In this document: positions 23,497 through 34,961 of the stretch, piece after piece | Position numbering within the stretch: the stretch's first letter is position 1 | How the letters are laid out: each line of letters starts with the position of its first letter | Source of the DNA: Atherinomorus stipes | Lineage: Eukaryota > Chordata > Actinopteri > Atheriniformes > Atherinidae | DNA: 64,000 bases | Reading direction: 5' to 3' | NCBI GenBank assembly: GCA_023101725.1 | Contig: JALJCO010003008.1 | Span: 1-64,000, forward strand | Position numbers and translations under genes: made by a program | The notes under the pieces: generated by a model | The model's input: only the letters and a program-made list of their open reading frames with translations | What the model was told of the DNA's origin: nothing | Database searches by the model: none

Positions 23497-23977
23497 TGAA
23501 CACACGCTGACTGTTCAACCAGTGATAACTCTGACAGTAATAAACTCCTGCATCTTCAGCCTGAACTCCACTGATGGTCAGAGTGAAGTCAACTCCATTC
23601 CCTGCTCCACTTCCACTAAATCTGGAGGAGATTCCTGAAAATCTGGCTGATGTTCTGTAGATCAGAAGTTTAGGAGCTTCTCCAGATTTCTGATGGTACC
23701 AGGCCAGGTAGTACTGGGAACCAGAGTACTGAGCTACTTTTGGACTGACCTTACAGTCAATAGTGACCGTTTGACCGAGCTGCACTGATTTGGCTGCTGA
23801 CTGAGTCACAACAACATTTTGTCCAACAGACCCTGAAGAGAGAGAAGAAACACTGGACATGAGATGGTGAGGTGAAACTCAGCTACACTCCAAATGATTT
23901 TCACATCACAGAAAAATGATTTTCTCACCCTGAGTGAAGCAGAGGAGAGTCCAGATGAGGACGCAGATCAAAGTCAT
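23497..23977 (-). CDS. V10: group A Ig kappa-type V segment
   Basis: Leader exon 23,929-23,977, V exon 23,497-23,832 (336 nt). CDR1 [12 protein letters not shown]2 [20 protein letters not shown]2 RTS, germline CDR3 [11 protein letters not shown]. Flanks match V5, but the CDRs match V2 and V12 more closely, which suggests V-segment gene conversion or exchange. Octamer 24,081-24,088. Intact. Confidence 0.94.
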
Positions 23978-24537
23978 GATTTCTGTGGCTTCTGTTGTCA
24001 TGAAGGACAGCTGTCAGTCATCCAGTCTTCATCTCTCAGGACTATAAACTCTCCCAGAGCACTGGAGCATGGTGCTGCTGATGCAAAGTGGCTCTCTATG
24101 GAAATGTTCCCGCTCCAACTGGTATCACTCTGATGATGGTTAGCAATGAATCAACTAATTCAGATCAATTTAATCAAATAAAATGTTTGTTCTGCGGTTT
24201 TGTTCATGAAACAGATCTTTTAGATCCATTTATAATCTTTCAAAGTTTAACATTTTACAGGTAGGACTAACTTGCATATTCATGTTTGCGTAATGTGTAA
24301 CATTATGTGACAAATATAATTATTTTTATAACATGGTTCTGATTAAAAAAACAAAATTAATGCTTTTATTACCCCTGCAAAAAAAAGAAAAAAAAAATGT
24401 TTACCATAACAGGATTAACACATAAGCAAAATCAGTTTTCAGCAGATATTTCATTATTTCAGTAAATCATATGTTCAACTGATAGTTGACACAAATTTTC
24501 ACACCTTATTTGAAAGTAAATTTTCATTTGCTACTTA

Positions 24538-25091
24538 AAGGTAGAGTCCGAAGTCCCTCCAGCGTTTCTGTTTGCAAACAACAGTATTCAAACTTGGTTC
24601 TCCTCCCTCTCAGGCTAATGGCCGCCTCGTTCTAGCTAGCCTATTCAGCTTCAAGCTTCTCCTTCAGAGCTCAGAAGTGGGTACAAGCCAAACTACTATT
24701 AACCCTGGTTCAAAGTGATCATTATTGTTATTATTATCTGAAGCTCATCCTTTTCTTCGGTGCATCCACGGTGTTTTCTTTCTTTCTTTTTTTTTTTTTC
24801 CTTCGAGAGTTGGAGTGACTGCCGTCTGCTCCAATCATGAGCTTATTTCCACACAGCGTCATGCTCTTAGCTCTGTCATTGGCTGCCAATATAACCAGAA
24901 ATCTCCACCCAGAAACGTCCCGAACACACCAAAACAATACAAAAGAGCAAATCACATGCAGCGGGAGAGAGAGTTGCATTCAAACGCACCACGGTACGGG
25001 AGTAGAGGCCCAAAGGCGGGGTTTGAGACGGATTTCACTTGCTCAAGTCTAACATTTATTTTTTACGGGGGGGGACTTCGGACTATACCTT
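24538..25091. mobile_element. MITE-like DNA transposon, copy 2
   Basis: Same element, same TA site and same orientation as 10,517-11,074, so it was carried by the segmental duplication rather than inserted anew. Confidence 0.85.
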
Positions 25092-25362
25092 TACCGTCTC
25101 TCAGAAATTAGAGGAATTACTAGTTAAGTTTTAGGGATGTGTTGCTAAACTCTGAGCATCAAACTCAGAGAACCGAAATTAAACTTTTGCAATGAGTAAC
25201 ATTGTGTAAATAATATTCAGAAAAAAGCTCTTGACGATTTAAATCTCATAATATATATTCATTGAATGTAACAAATGAAATTGCATTCATTGTGAGCTTC
25301 TATGTGAGTTTGTTTGAGTGAAATGTGTTTTATCATTTCAGTGCAGCTGTTGAGTCAGATCA

Positions 25363-25453
25363 ATGTCAATGTCAATGTCAATGTCAGGTTTATTTATATA
25401 GCACATTTTTAAAAGGCCAGTGGCCAACCAAAGTGCTTTACAGAATAAGATCA
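25363..25453 (-). mobile_element. 5'-truncated non-LTR retrotransposon tail
   Basis: On the minus strand it reads CTGTAAAGCACTTTGG..., GTGCTATATAAATAAACC and then four TGACAT-type units. This is the usual form of teleost LINE/SINE 3' ends with a short-repeat tail. AGATCA flanks it at 25,357-25,362 and 25,448-25,453. Absent from the paralogous V14 site (41,890). It landed 20 bp from the V11 nonamer. Confidence 0.7.
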
Positions 25454-25473
25454 GTTCCTCTTTGATGGAGGGA

Positions 25474-25501
25474 GGTTTTTGTACGACGTTGTATCACTGT
25501 G
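25474..25501 (-). other. 12-RSS of V11
   Basis: Consensus nonamer 25,474-25,482, spacer ACGACGTTGTAT, consensus heptamer 25,495-25,501. The signal is intact although the gene is dead. Confidence 0.9.
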
Positions 25502-26067
25502 TGAACGGTGTGCTGCTACCCTGCTGACAGTAATAAACTCCTGCATCTTCGGCCTGAACTCCACTGATGGTCAGAGTGTAGTCACTCCCAGATCAACTTC
25601 CACTAAAACGACTTGGAATTCCAGACTCAAGAGTTGAAGCATAACGAATCAGGAGTTTCGGAGCTTCTCCTGTTTTTGAAGGTACCAGTTAAGCCAGCTG
25701 CTAACACTTGAACTGGTTTTACATCTGATGGACACAGTCTGTCCTGGAACAACAGACTGAGATCCAGGAGTCTGATTCAGGATGATTTCTCCTGATGAAC
25801 CTGGAAAACATGAAAAAGAGGAGAAGAGTTACTGAGACAATTCCAGCTGGAAGAAAGATGATCAACATCAACCAGAAGAGGATGATTTCTTTAAGATGGA
25901 GAACAGATGGAAGAAGGTGAATGCTGCTTGTTTCAGTGTTTCTCCATCACAGCAGAACATCATTGTGGTGAACCTGGTTGCATCCTGAAGCAAAGTTTTC
26001 ACAAGAGAGTCTCACCCTGAACAAGGAGCCCCAGGGTGGTCAGCAGTAGAGTCAGTGACATCATCAT
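25502..26067 (-). pseudogene. V11: group B Ig kappa-type V pseudogene
   Basis: Leader exon 26,016-26,067 is intact and the octamer is at 26,145-26,152. The V exon, 25,502-25,800, is 299 nt instead of 300. One T is missing from the run at 25,673-25,677 in FR2, giving a frameshift. A TGA at 25,593-25,595 replaces an FR3 codon. V14, its duplicate, has neither lesion. Because promoter, splice sites and RSS are intact, it could still rearrange and be transcribed without making protein, or donate sequence by gene conversion. Confidence 0.92.
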
Positions 26068-26152
26068 TGTGTCTCTGAAAGGTCTGAACAGCCACTGATC
26101 AACACTGACCTCTTAACAGCTGGAAGCAGAGAGGCAGGACACATATGCAAAC

Positions 26153-27308
26153 ACACAGTCAGTCAGCTGCTCATCATCCTCTACATGTGGTCTTTACATG
26201 GATGAATCACTAAGATTATTTGTGCTGAAAATAAAATGCTGTCTTTATTTCTTTGTCTCTGTATTTATTAATTATTCCACACACATGTATCTGCGGCTGA
26301 TCCAAGCGGATTTCCAAGGTTGATGGGCAACCAACGACAGTACAAACCACTTTTATTTATCTTAAAAAAATATCTTCTCCATTTTTTTTTCTCTTCTATA
26401 TTACAAATGTCACATCTTCCTTTGTTCGTCAGCCTCAACTGAACGATGCAGATGTTTTTTTGTTGTTGTTGTTTCGTTCCTTTTTTTTTCTTTCCATGAG
26501 AAATCATCCAAATCACCCGAGTTATCAGACTGAGAAATTCTCCTGGTCGGATCATCAGTCCATCACAGAGCAAATACAGAAACTACTAACAATACACTCA
26601 CTTCTAAAGTGTTGTTCTGGGTTTTTATTCATCATGTCTACATCTCAGAGGATATAGGATAAATACTTAATGTCTTTTATAAATGCATATTTTTTTTCAG
26701 TAAGTTATTTAACTCAAATCTGAATGAAGATGGATCTTGAAAAGGAGATCTGATATTTGTCTGTAGATGAAACTGGACTGATGAAAACTTACTATACGTT
26801 TATTGCCAGTTTGTGTTGTAAACTTTGAAAAGATTAAAACTGTTTCAAGTTCAGTGTTCTCACAGTAACTTTACAGCTGCCGTTATTGTGTCAAGCTCAA
26901 GCTGCTTTTTATGGTTTTAAATGCAAATTCTTTCAGGGGAGCTTTTTAGGTTTGTTCCTTTGAGAATATTTGAATATTGATGTGTTTGTATTTTTTTAAT
27001 CAGTTATCAAACCCAATGACTCTATTGATCAAGCTTTTATAATGCATTTATTTATCATAAATAAGGAGGGAGACTGTTTGGTAGCAGCACCTTGTCTCCC
27101 TCTGCTCAAAGCAGAGTCCTGTTTTTTCTGAAACGGTACGTTTTACCCGCGATTTGCGGGTAAATATGCCGTGGATTATATTTTTCTCTGCTGTTGGCAG
27201 GCAGCAGGTAAGAATACAAACTTTTATTTACTTTTGCGGACATGACAAGTGATTATTGAGCCTGAAGCAGTGATGCTTCACCCGGCGCCCAGGCAGCGCA
27301 AGCTACGT
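26153..27308. other. 5' flank of V11 up to the retrotransposon
   Basis: No gene recognised. From about 27,056 the sequence departs from the homologous flank of V6 and enters an unidentified insert that continues after the retrotransposon (33,416 to about 33,770). The insert is also present near 43,497-44,095. Its ends (AAGGAGGGAGACTG and, inward from the right, AAAGGAGAACTCAG) are weakly inverted, so it may be a DNA transposon. Confidence 0.4.
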
Positions 27309-27891
27309 TGTTACAACCCCCTACTAGGCCCAGGGGAAAAAGGGAGTGGCAACACAAACTGGCAGAGACAACCAAGTAAAATTACAATGATTTATTTACA
27401 AATCAGTCTCTGAATCAGGACATGTCACCTGGCCAAGGTGACAACAAACAAAAACAGGGATACAACACAAAGATTTCCCTGTGACAGGAACTAAAGCCAA
27501 CACTGGCAACACAGAGTTCAAAAGGTTCTGTAAATCTACAGCAAACCAAAGATAAATCACTGCCAAAGGCTTCTGAAAATCTACAGCAAAGCACAAAAAC
27601 TATCAAACACAACCAGTATTAGAATCACCACCATCCAGTCCCAAAATGGCAAACTGTGCACCAATCTGACACAGCTGCCCAGAACGATGGTCTCCAGGTC
27701 TTCAAATAGGGCTGAGTCATCAAAGGTGGCCAATCACAGGGGAGACGGAGCAGCAGGCGACCAATCCTAGAGGAGCACCATCAGGAGGGCGGTGCAGCAG
27801 GAGCAGGATGAGTCGGCCAATCACCTGCAAGCAATGGCACAGCCACATTTGCATACAGGCCCTGCAGGCCAACAGGCCCTGGGCCGTAACA
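27309..27891 (-). repeat. 3' LTR of the Gmr1-like element
   Basis: 583 bp, TGTTACAACC... to ...GGCCGTAACA on the plus strand. By eye it is the same throughout as the other LTR. Confidence 0.95.
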
Positions 27892-27902
27892 CTCCCCCCC
27901 TT
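27892..27902 (-). other. Polypurine tract
   Basis: AAGGGGGGGAG on the minus strand, directly next to the 3' LTR: the plus-strand primer site for reverse transcription. Confidence 0.85.
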
Positions 27903-27961
27903 AAAACACAGACCACAAGATTTCAAAAAGTACAAATACACACATAATTCAATACAAAACA

Positions 27962-28459
27962 TTAGACACGGGACAGGGCATCGGCGAACAGATTGGCTGC
28001 ACCCTTTTTGTGATGTATTACTAGATTGTATTCCTGTATGACTAGAGCCCACCGCATCAGTCGCTGGTTATGGTTATACATTCTGGCGAGGAATGTAAGC
28101 GGGTTGTGGTCAGTGAACACCTGAGTGGGTGCAGGGCTGGATCCTATGTATACATCAAAGTGATGTAATGCCAAGAGCAAGGACAGGGTTTCCTTCTCGA
28201 TTGTTGAATAATTGAGTTGGTGCCGGTTAAACTTACGCGAATAATAGCAAACAGGGTGATCAGTCCCGTCGCTGTCACTCTGTAGAAGAACGGCGCCTGC
28301 TCCTACAGCACTGGCGTCCACATCAAGCTTAAAGGGTCTGGTCATATCAGGCGCAGAGAGAACTGGAGCATGCAACAGCAGAGATTTTGCGCTCTCAAAA
28401 GCTTGTTGGCATGCTGGTGTCCATATGAAGGAGGATTTTGGGCTTAACAAAGACGTCAA
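27962..28459 (-). pseudogene. RNase H domain of pol (frameshifted from RT)
   Basis: Last pol domain. Catalytic-type acidic residues are seen in KLDVDASAVGAGAVL, STIEKETLSL and VFTDHNPL. It ends KGAANLFADALSRV, the usual end of gypsy RNase H, 70 bp before the 3' LTR. It is in another frame from the RT just upstream, with a single-base lesion near 28,450-28,462. Nothing follows it: no integrase, which lies before RT in this element. Confidence 0.9.
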
Positions 28460-30993
28460 AGGTTTACCACTGTGGCAAAGTTACGACAAAAGTTGCGGTA
28501 ATAACCTGCCATCCCGAGAAAACTCCTTAAAGCTTTCCGGGTTTCTGGGACAGGAAAATTTGCGATTGTTATGATCTTTGCATCGACGGGGCGCACCTTA
28601 CCTTGACCTACCTGTCGACCCAAGTAAGTCACAGTTGCTTTTCCGAACTCGCATTTTGCCAGGTTCAAGGTAAGAGACGCATTCATAAGGCGAGAAAATA
28701 CTTCACTAAGGGCGGATACATGTTCGTCCCAAGTAGAAGTGTACACAACTAGATCGTCAAGATAAGCATTGCAATTCGGCAGGTCAGAGAACAACGCGTT
28801 TACCATCCGTTGGAAAGTGGCGGGCGCGTTACACATTCCAAATGCCATCACAGTGTACTGCAAGAATCTGTCAGGGGTGACAAAAGCAGATATATCGGAT
28901 GCACGGTCAGTGAGAGGGACTTGCCAATATCCTTTTAAAAGGTCTAACTTACTGACAAAATGGGCAGTACCAATGGTATCAACGCAATCCTCAATTCGCG
29001 GTAAGGGGTATGCGTCGGTAACAGTCACAGCATTAACCTTACGGTAGTCTGTTATGAATCTAGGAGATCCATCCGGCTTTGACTCAAGACAAGGCGAACT
29101 CCAGGGACTGGAACTAGGTTTAGCAAACCCATGTCGCAGCATATAGTCGGTTTCACTAGCCATTTGAGCCCTTTTTGTTGGATTTACCCTGTAAGGATGT
29201 TGCTTAATAGGTCTCGCATTACCTACATCAATATCATGTTCAATGATGCTAGTACACGTAGGTATATCACCAAACAACGAGGGATGACTTTGCACCAAAG
29301 ACATGATGTCACGGGTCTGGCCTTCAGTTAAATGTTGCAAGGTGGAAGCCAGGGATTGTAACATCTCTGAGTTGGACAGACGAGGCGTTAGCCTAGATGC
29401 AAAACGATCTGATAAACCCTCATCTGGCAGGTCAGTATGGGAGTTTTTCACAATAAGAGCAGAGCAACTAACATCAGGCAGTGGCAAGACAGATGGAGGC
29501 ATGACGGTGGCAGGCGACGGGTCAACAGTAGGTGATGGATCACGTGACACATAACATTTTAACATGTTTATGTGACATACACGGGTCTTACGTTTTCTCT
29601 CAGGGGTAGCAATAATGTAATCAGTTTCACTCAAAACGTCTCGGATTATGTACGGGCCAGAGAATCGAGCATCCAATGCAGATCCAGGTACGGGCAATAA
29701 AGCCAAAACTTTATCACCGACTTGGAACACACGTGAAACAGCAGACTTATCATGGCGATGTTTCATCACACTCTGTGATGCCAGCAGGGTTTTGGCGGCA
29801 AACGAACGGGACTGATGCAAACGCTCACGAAAAGTAGAGACAAAATCTAACACGTTTGTCTTTGGAGATGTATGGGACTCTAGCAGTTTTTCTTTTAGGA
29901 CCTGAAGGGGTCCTCGAAGTGTATGGCCAAAAATAAGTTCCGCAGGACTGAAACCCAATGAGTCCTGAGGAGCTTCACGAGCTGCAAACACCACAAATGG
30001 GATACCCTCATCCCAGTTTCTCTGTTCCTCAAAACAGTACTTGCGCAACATCGACTTTACCGTCTGATGCCATCTTTCCAAAGCACCCTGACTCTCAGGA
30101 TGGTATGCACTAGAAATGGCATGTTGAATGTGTAGTTCACGAAGAACCTGCTTAAACACTCGCGACATAAAATTACTTCCTTGATCTGTCTGAATCACAC
30201 GAGGTAGACCGAATGTAGAGAAAAATTTCATCATGGCCTTAATCACTGTGCTAGCAGTGATCCGGCGTAGCGGAACGGCCTCTGGGTACCGAGTAGACAC
30301 GCACATCAAAGTGAGTAGATACATGTTTCCCGACTTGGTACGGGGGAGAGGACCAACACAGTCTATAATAAGACGTTCAAATGGTTCGCCTACAACAGGA
30401 ATCGGATGGAGGGGGGCACGAGGAATAGGCTGATTAGGTTTCCCAACAACTTGGCAAGTGTGGCAACTACGACAGTAGTTAGCTACATCTGCTTTAGCCC
30501 TGGCCAATAAAAAATGTCTCAACACAAGTTGGTATGTTTTTGCTACACCCAGATGCCCAGACCAGTTGCTGTCATGCGCCAAGTGCAACACTTGACGTCT
30601 GAAAGGCAAGGGTACCACGATCTGGTTGACTACATTCCAGTCTGCATCTGGGATGATGACCGGACACCAACGTTGCATCAGTATGTTGTTTTCAATGTAG
30701 AAACCCATAGTATCTGTGCTTGCTTGCTCGGCACTCACCACCTCCTCGAAACATTTTCGCAATGTAGGATCCCGCTTCTGCTCGGCACTCAGCTGCGCAT
30801 GTGACACTGGAAGGGTGAGATCAACAGAGGGTTGCAGAGCTGTCTGAGCTTTTACGTCAGAGGCTGTGGCTCCCTCTGCAGCACCCTCCCGTCCAACACC
30901 ATCTGGAAGAAGGGACATAAAACTGTCAGATAAATCGACTTCAACGATTTCTGCTTTCTTTTTACGTGCTTGAGCACGAGTGTGAGCACACAT
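28456..30993 (-). pseudogene. pol: integrase followed by reverse transcriptase
   Basis: 845-residue open stretch. Residues about 127-170 hold an HHCC zinc-binding region (NWSGHLGV, then CRSCHTC). Residues 201-296 form the integrase core with D201, D260 (IQTDQGSNF) and E296 (ALERWHQ), an exact DD35E spacing. About 420-470 is a GPY/F module (FSGPYIIRD). RT spans about 570-760 with SKLDLLKGYWQV and the YLDD site at 734-737. Gypsy elements normally put integrase last; here it comes first. Entry from the protease side and exit into RNase H both need frame changes. Confidence 0.93.
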
Positions 30994-31026
30994 GATGCTT
31001 TGCCATTGATACTTTTTACCGGCGCG

Positions 31027-31674
31027 TCAAGAACTTCGAGGGCAGGGACTACTTTCCCCACCAGCAACGTCATTTCCTAAAAGAAGAGAAACACTGTTAA
31101 CTGGCAGGGCTGAACATACAGCCATAGGAAAGGTCCCTGTAACTAGATCTGTTTTCAGATGCACCAGATGCACTGGTCTGGGTGCATAGCCCATCTCCAC
31201 ACCTTGGAGAATGACGCTGTACCCAGAATAAGATGCATCAGAAAACAATAAGGTGTTAGCAAGTATAACGGTCTGAGACGCACCTGTGTCGCGCAGAACA
31301 CGTACCTGCTTCTTCTCAGAAGGGTTACCCGGAAGCGAAACTGTTCCTGTAATCACAAAGGGCTGAAAACATGGATCAAGAGTGCAGTCACTCATGCTCA
31401 CCGTACCAGTCTCAGCCTTCAAGAAACCAACACCTTTGGGTTTTGGAGGAGAGCCTGGTTTCCTGTGCTTTAAAGCCAGACAGTTAGAAACCAAATGTCC
31501 GGGCTTATGGCAGAAAAAACATTCCCTCTCCTCTTTTCTCTGAGTTTTTAGGACAGTGGGAATGGTTCCATTCACAGAAACAGAAGAACTTTTAGGCAAA
31601 TTTACATGAAAGACAGTTTTGTGTGTCAGCTGATACTCATCCGCTAACACAGCAGCAGAAGACAGTTTGTTCAC
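31027..31674 (-). pseudogene. gag C-terminus (zinc knuckle) and protease
   Basis: Contains a CCHC knuckle, CFFCHKPGHLVSNC, which binds RNA, then an aspartic protease with VLRDTGASQTVI and LLLGNDV. Frame is lost right after LLLGNDVAGG, near 31,043-31,060, and again near 30,972-30,990, so protease is separated from integrase by two small indels. The 5' side is cut off from the first gag part by a stop and a frameshift. Confidence 0.88.
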
Positions 31675-31784
31675 TTTTTGCTCATTTAAATGAATGACAA
31701 GACGCTCAGGAGACAGTTTTTAAACTCCTCCAACAATATCAGTTCCTTTAGAGTCTCAAGGTTTGTGACACCACATGAAGAGCA

Positions 31785-32726
31785 CTATCTGTCAAACAGT
31801 TGGCCTTTTTCCCTGGCAAATTCCACGTAGGTCTGGGTAGAGCTTTTCTTATAGGATCTGAATTTCTGTCTGTAAGCTTCCGGTACAAGCTCATATGCTT
31901 TCAACACCGTAGCTTTTACTTTGTCATATTTTAAACTGTCTGTAAGAGGAAGTGCTGCCACAACCTCTTGAGCCTTACCGTGTAGCTTACATTGGATGAG
32001 AAGTGACCAAACATCCTGAGGCCACTGCAATGCATGTGCAATGCGTTCAAAGGCCGCAAAATAACAATCCACCTCACCTTCTCTGAATTCTGGAACCAAG
32101 GGTATGAACTTGGTTATATCTAAAGGACTGGCATACTGTGACATGTCTACATAACCAGTAGACCTGACAGGGGTCTGTGGAGGCCTGGCTCTGGCTTGGG
32201 AGTCCAACTCCAGCTGGCGTAAGCGCACAGCTTTCTCAGCTTCTATTTCCAGCTTTTTGATTTCAAGCTGAAGCTGTCTGTGTTGGGCCTTCTCCTGGGC
32301 TTCTAGTTGTAGCCTAGCCAGCCGAACTCTCAACCGAGCCTCAACTCGGGAGCCAGCAGAGCTGCTGTCAGAGAGGGGATTAAAATGTGGAAGTGTGACA
32401 GGTGTCTTGGGCCTGTCATCCCCCTCAGAAACCACCACAGGTTCCTGAGAACCCTGCTCAGTGCCAGGCTCACATTTGCCATGTGCACTTTCAGCCGATG
32501 GACCAGCTACCACAGCCTCTTCAGGAGCCTCAACAGCAGAAACAACCAGAACTTGCAACTCCACCAAGTGTGTCACAACCAGAGCCTTAAGATCCTTCTT
32601 ATTCAATTGCTTGGAATATGGAAGTGAGAAGTGGGCTGCTATTTGGGCCAAGTCGTCCTTACGACACAAGTCCAGTTGATCCAGAGTGGGGTCCGCAAGG
32701 AATCTCTCTAAGTCAAACCGGGCCAT
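31785..32726 (-). pseudogene. gag N-terminal part
   Basis: 313 residues starting MARFDLERFLADPTLDQLD. A charged heptad-like region at about 131-185 suits a coiled coil, followed by a capsid-like part with SQYASPLDITKFIP and CYFAAFERIA. It stops at TAG (31,785-31,787). Similarity to the gag fold continues past the stop, and then shifts frame near 31,713-31,722. So the gag is broken by a nonsense codon plus an indel. Confidence 0.88.
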
Positions 32727-32811
32727 GACAAATGCCTCCTCTTCTCATACAATGTCAAAACACGAAGTCTACACAATATAACACTACAACGTCACAGGAA
32801 AGGGTCAATAT

Positions 32812-32829
32812 ATCCCGGACGAGCCCCCA
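32812..32829 (-). other. Primer-binding site, tRNA-Pro type
   Basis: TGGGGGCTCGTCCGGGAT on the minus strand, three bases inside the 5' LTR. This equals the known proline-tRNA primer-binding site of murine leukaemia virus. Confidence 0.85.
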
Positions 32830-32832
32830 TTA

Positions 32833-33415
32833 TGTTACAACCCCCTACTAGGCCCAGGGGAAAAAGGGAGTGGCAACACAAACTGGCAGAGACAACCAAG
32901 TAAAATTACAATGATTTATTTACAAATCAGTCTCTGAATCAGGACATGTCACCTGGCCAAGGTGACAACAAACAAAAACAGGGATACAACACAAAGATTT
33001 CCCTGTGACAGGAACTAAAGCCAACACTGGCAACACAGAGTTCAAAAGGTTCTGTAAATCTACAGCAAACCAAAGATAAATCACTGCCAAAGGCTTCTGA
33101 AAATCTACAGCAAAGCACAAAAACTATCAAACACAACCAGTATTAGAATCACCACCATCCAGTCCCAAAATGGCAAACTGTGCACCAATCTGACACAGCT
33201 GCCCAGAACGATGGTCTCCAGGTCTTCAAATAGGGCTGAGTCATCAAAGGTGGCCAATCACAGGGGAGACGGAGCAGCAGGCGACCAATCCTAGAGGAGC
33301 ACCATCAGGAGGGCGGTGCAGCAGGAGCAGGATGAGTCGGCCAATCACCTGCAAGCAATGGCACAGCCACATTTGCATACAGGCCCTGCAGGCCAACAGG
33401 CCCTGGGCCGTAACA
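32833..33415 (-). repeat. 5' LTR of the Gmr1-like element
   Basis: Second 583-bp LTR. Being upstream of gag on the minus strand, it carries the promoter. Confidence 0.95.
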
Positions 33416-33791
33416 ACGTGAATCACTCTGGTGCAGCAAAGAGTTGGTTATGAGAGCCTGGAGCCGTGTTTAGGTGGTGTGAAGCTAAAGAAATGTTTTC
33501 TTTGAATTAGCGCTGGTAGTCTGGTTCAAATCAGAGCTGGAAGCAGCTCGGTAGATAGGGGATCTGAGTACCGTACAGCGGTTTCTATTGTCGCAAGTTC
33601 TGCTCGGGTCGGCGCAGGCAAAGTTGCATAGAGCTGCTCGCAGGCCAGAGGCCCCGGCGGGAGGGGGGGGGGGGGGACATTAAATCGCTCTGTAAACACT
33701 TTGTTTAGCCCCACAGGGATTCCGAAAAGCATTTATTGAGGTAAAAAAGTTACTGAGTTCTCCTTTAGTGGCTCAAATTTGAGGAGTCATG

Positions 33792-33998
33792 AATGCTCTA
33801 TGCACAACTCCACTACCTCCTTAAGGTAGCTCCTTTGTTTCCTGTCCCTCATTACTGGACAAACTGATTAATCCAAGTGTGTCCTGCCAGTTATCGAGGT
33901 CAGGCACACCTGGATTAATCAGTTCGTCCAGTCATGAAAGAAAAGAAACAAAGGAGCCTTAAGTTCGGGAAGTTGTGGAGTCGTGCATGGAGCCCATT
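33792..33998. mobile_element. Small inverted-repeat element (MITE-like), copy 1
   Basis: About 50-bp inverted ends: ATGCACAACTCCAC...CTCCTTTGTTTC on the left and its near complement on the right (GAAACAAAGGAG...GTGGAGTCGTGCAT). Absent from the paralogous sequence at 60,850-60,870 (GAGTCATGAATCACCG). Copy 2 at 44,114-44,320. Confidence 0.75.
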
Positions 33999-34252
33999 AT
34001 CTACATGATGTAATATACAGACCGTTCAATATCAAATGATTGTTTTGCATTATTGATTTTGAGACCAATAAAAGGCTTGTAGATTACAATAGTTTAATCA
34101 GTGCTGTGGGTTCTGCTGGGATTAGATTTCAGTATGTTTTTATATCACTGTATTTTTTTTTACTTTTCTCCTCATATAATCAAATAGTGATCTAATAATG
34201 CTTAATGACAAAAGCTGACTGATGCTGAATCTTTGGAAAAGTACACAAGTTA

Positions 34253-34791
34253 CAGATCTGGGCATGAAAAAGTTCCTCCTTTTTCTGCCAGAAGCGGTGC
34301 ACTAATAGTGCACCAGTACTGCACTATCACTAGCTGAACGACTTGTCCCGCAAATACGCCATCACGTACGGTGTCCAAACTTGGCGTGTGGAAACATCCT
34401 TGTTCTGGGCATTCATTTATGCTCTGAAATTGTTTCCCCTGGGCACACAGGCGTTTCTCTGTGCGATTGAATTAGCAGACAAGTCGCTGGTAAGTGGCTG
34501 GTAAGTGGCTGGCAGTCGGCTGAAAGGGGAACTTTTTCATGCCCAGATCTGTACCAGCCACTTGTCTGCTAATTCAATCACACAGAGAAATGCCTGCGTG
34601 CCCAGGGGAAATGATTTTAGAGTATAAATGAATGCCTGGAACAAGGACGTTTACACCACCCAAGTTTGGACACCTTGCGTGATGACATATTCGCGGGGCA
34701 AATTGTTCAGCCAGTGATAGTGCAGTAATATTGCACCATTACTGCACCACTTCTGGCAGAAAAAGGCAGAACTTTTTCATGCCCACATCTA
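34253..34791. mobile_element. Fold-back DNA element, copy 1 (TA target site)
   Basis: Two arms of about 250 bp, almost filling the element, are inverted copies of each other; both ends begin with AGAT(C/G)TGGGCATGAAAAAGTTC. TA flanks it at 34,251-34,252 and 34,792-34,793. The empty site near 61,112 (AAGTTATGCGAGTG) has one TA. An internal GTAAGTGGCTG is doubled at the hinge. No protein coding. Copy 2 at 44,576-45,117. Confidence 0.85.
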
Positions 34792-34933
34792 TATGAAAGT
34801 GTGACTGTGTGTATTCTGTGAAGCATGAATCTCTTCAACTTCCAGCTGCAGCAGTAAAGATGTATCTTCAGTGTTTACGGAACTGGATCAGTGACTGCAG
34901 CAGCTCCAGTTTCTGTTCACACTGACTGAAGGA

Positions 34934-34961
34934 GGTTTTTGTACGATGATTTTTCACTGTG
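34934..34961 (-). other. 12-RSS of V12
   Basis: Consensus nonamer 34,934-34,942, spacer ACGATGATTTTT, consensus heptamer 34,955-34,961. Confidence 0.93.

Larger units (their letters stand above)
27309..33415 (-). mobile_element. LTR retrotransposon, Ty3/gypsy Gmr1-like, with ACGT target duplication
   Basis: A 6,107-bp element. It has two 583-bp LTRs with TG...CA ends, a primer-binding site, a polypurine tract and gag-pol remains. ACGT flanks it at 27,305-27,308 and 33,416-33,419. The paralogous site at 43,740-43,746 reads GCTACGTGAATC with a single ACGT, so insertion followed the segmental duplication. Pol runs protease, integrase, RT, RNase H, and the integrase has a GPY/F module. That combination defines Gmr1-like elements, not copia. 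There is no env. Coding is broken in at least five places. Confidence 0.95.

Noticed and set aside
27396..27612. Overlapping ORFs of 65-66 codons in each LTR
   Set aside because: They lie in non-coding LTR sequence and appear twice only because LTRs are duplicated.
33526..33732. Minus-strand ORF MLFGIPVGLNKV, also at 43,773-44,054
   Set aside because: Present only in a duplicated insert, disrupted by a variable poly-G run, no recognisable family.
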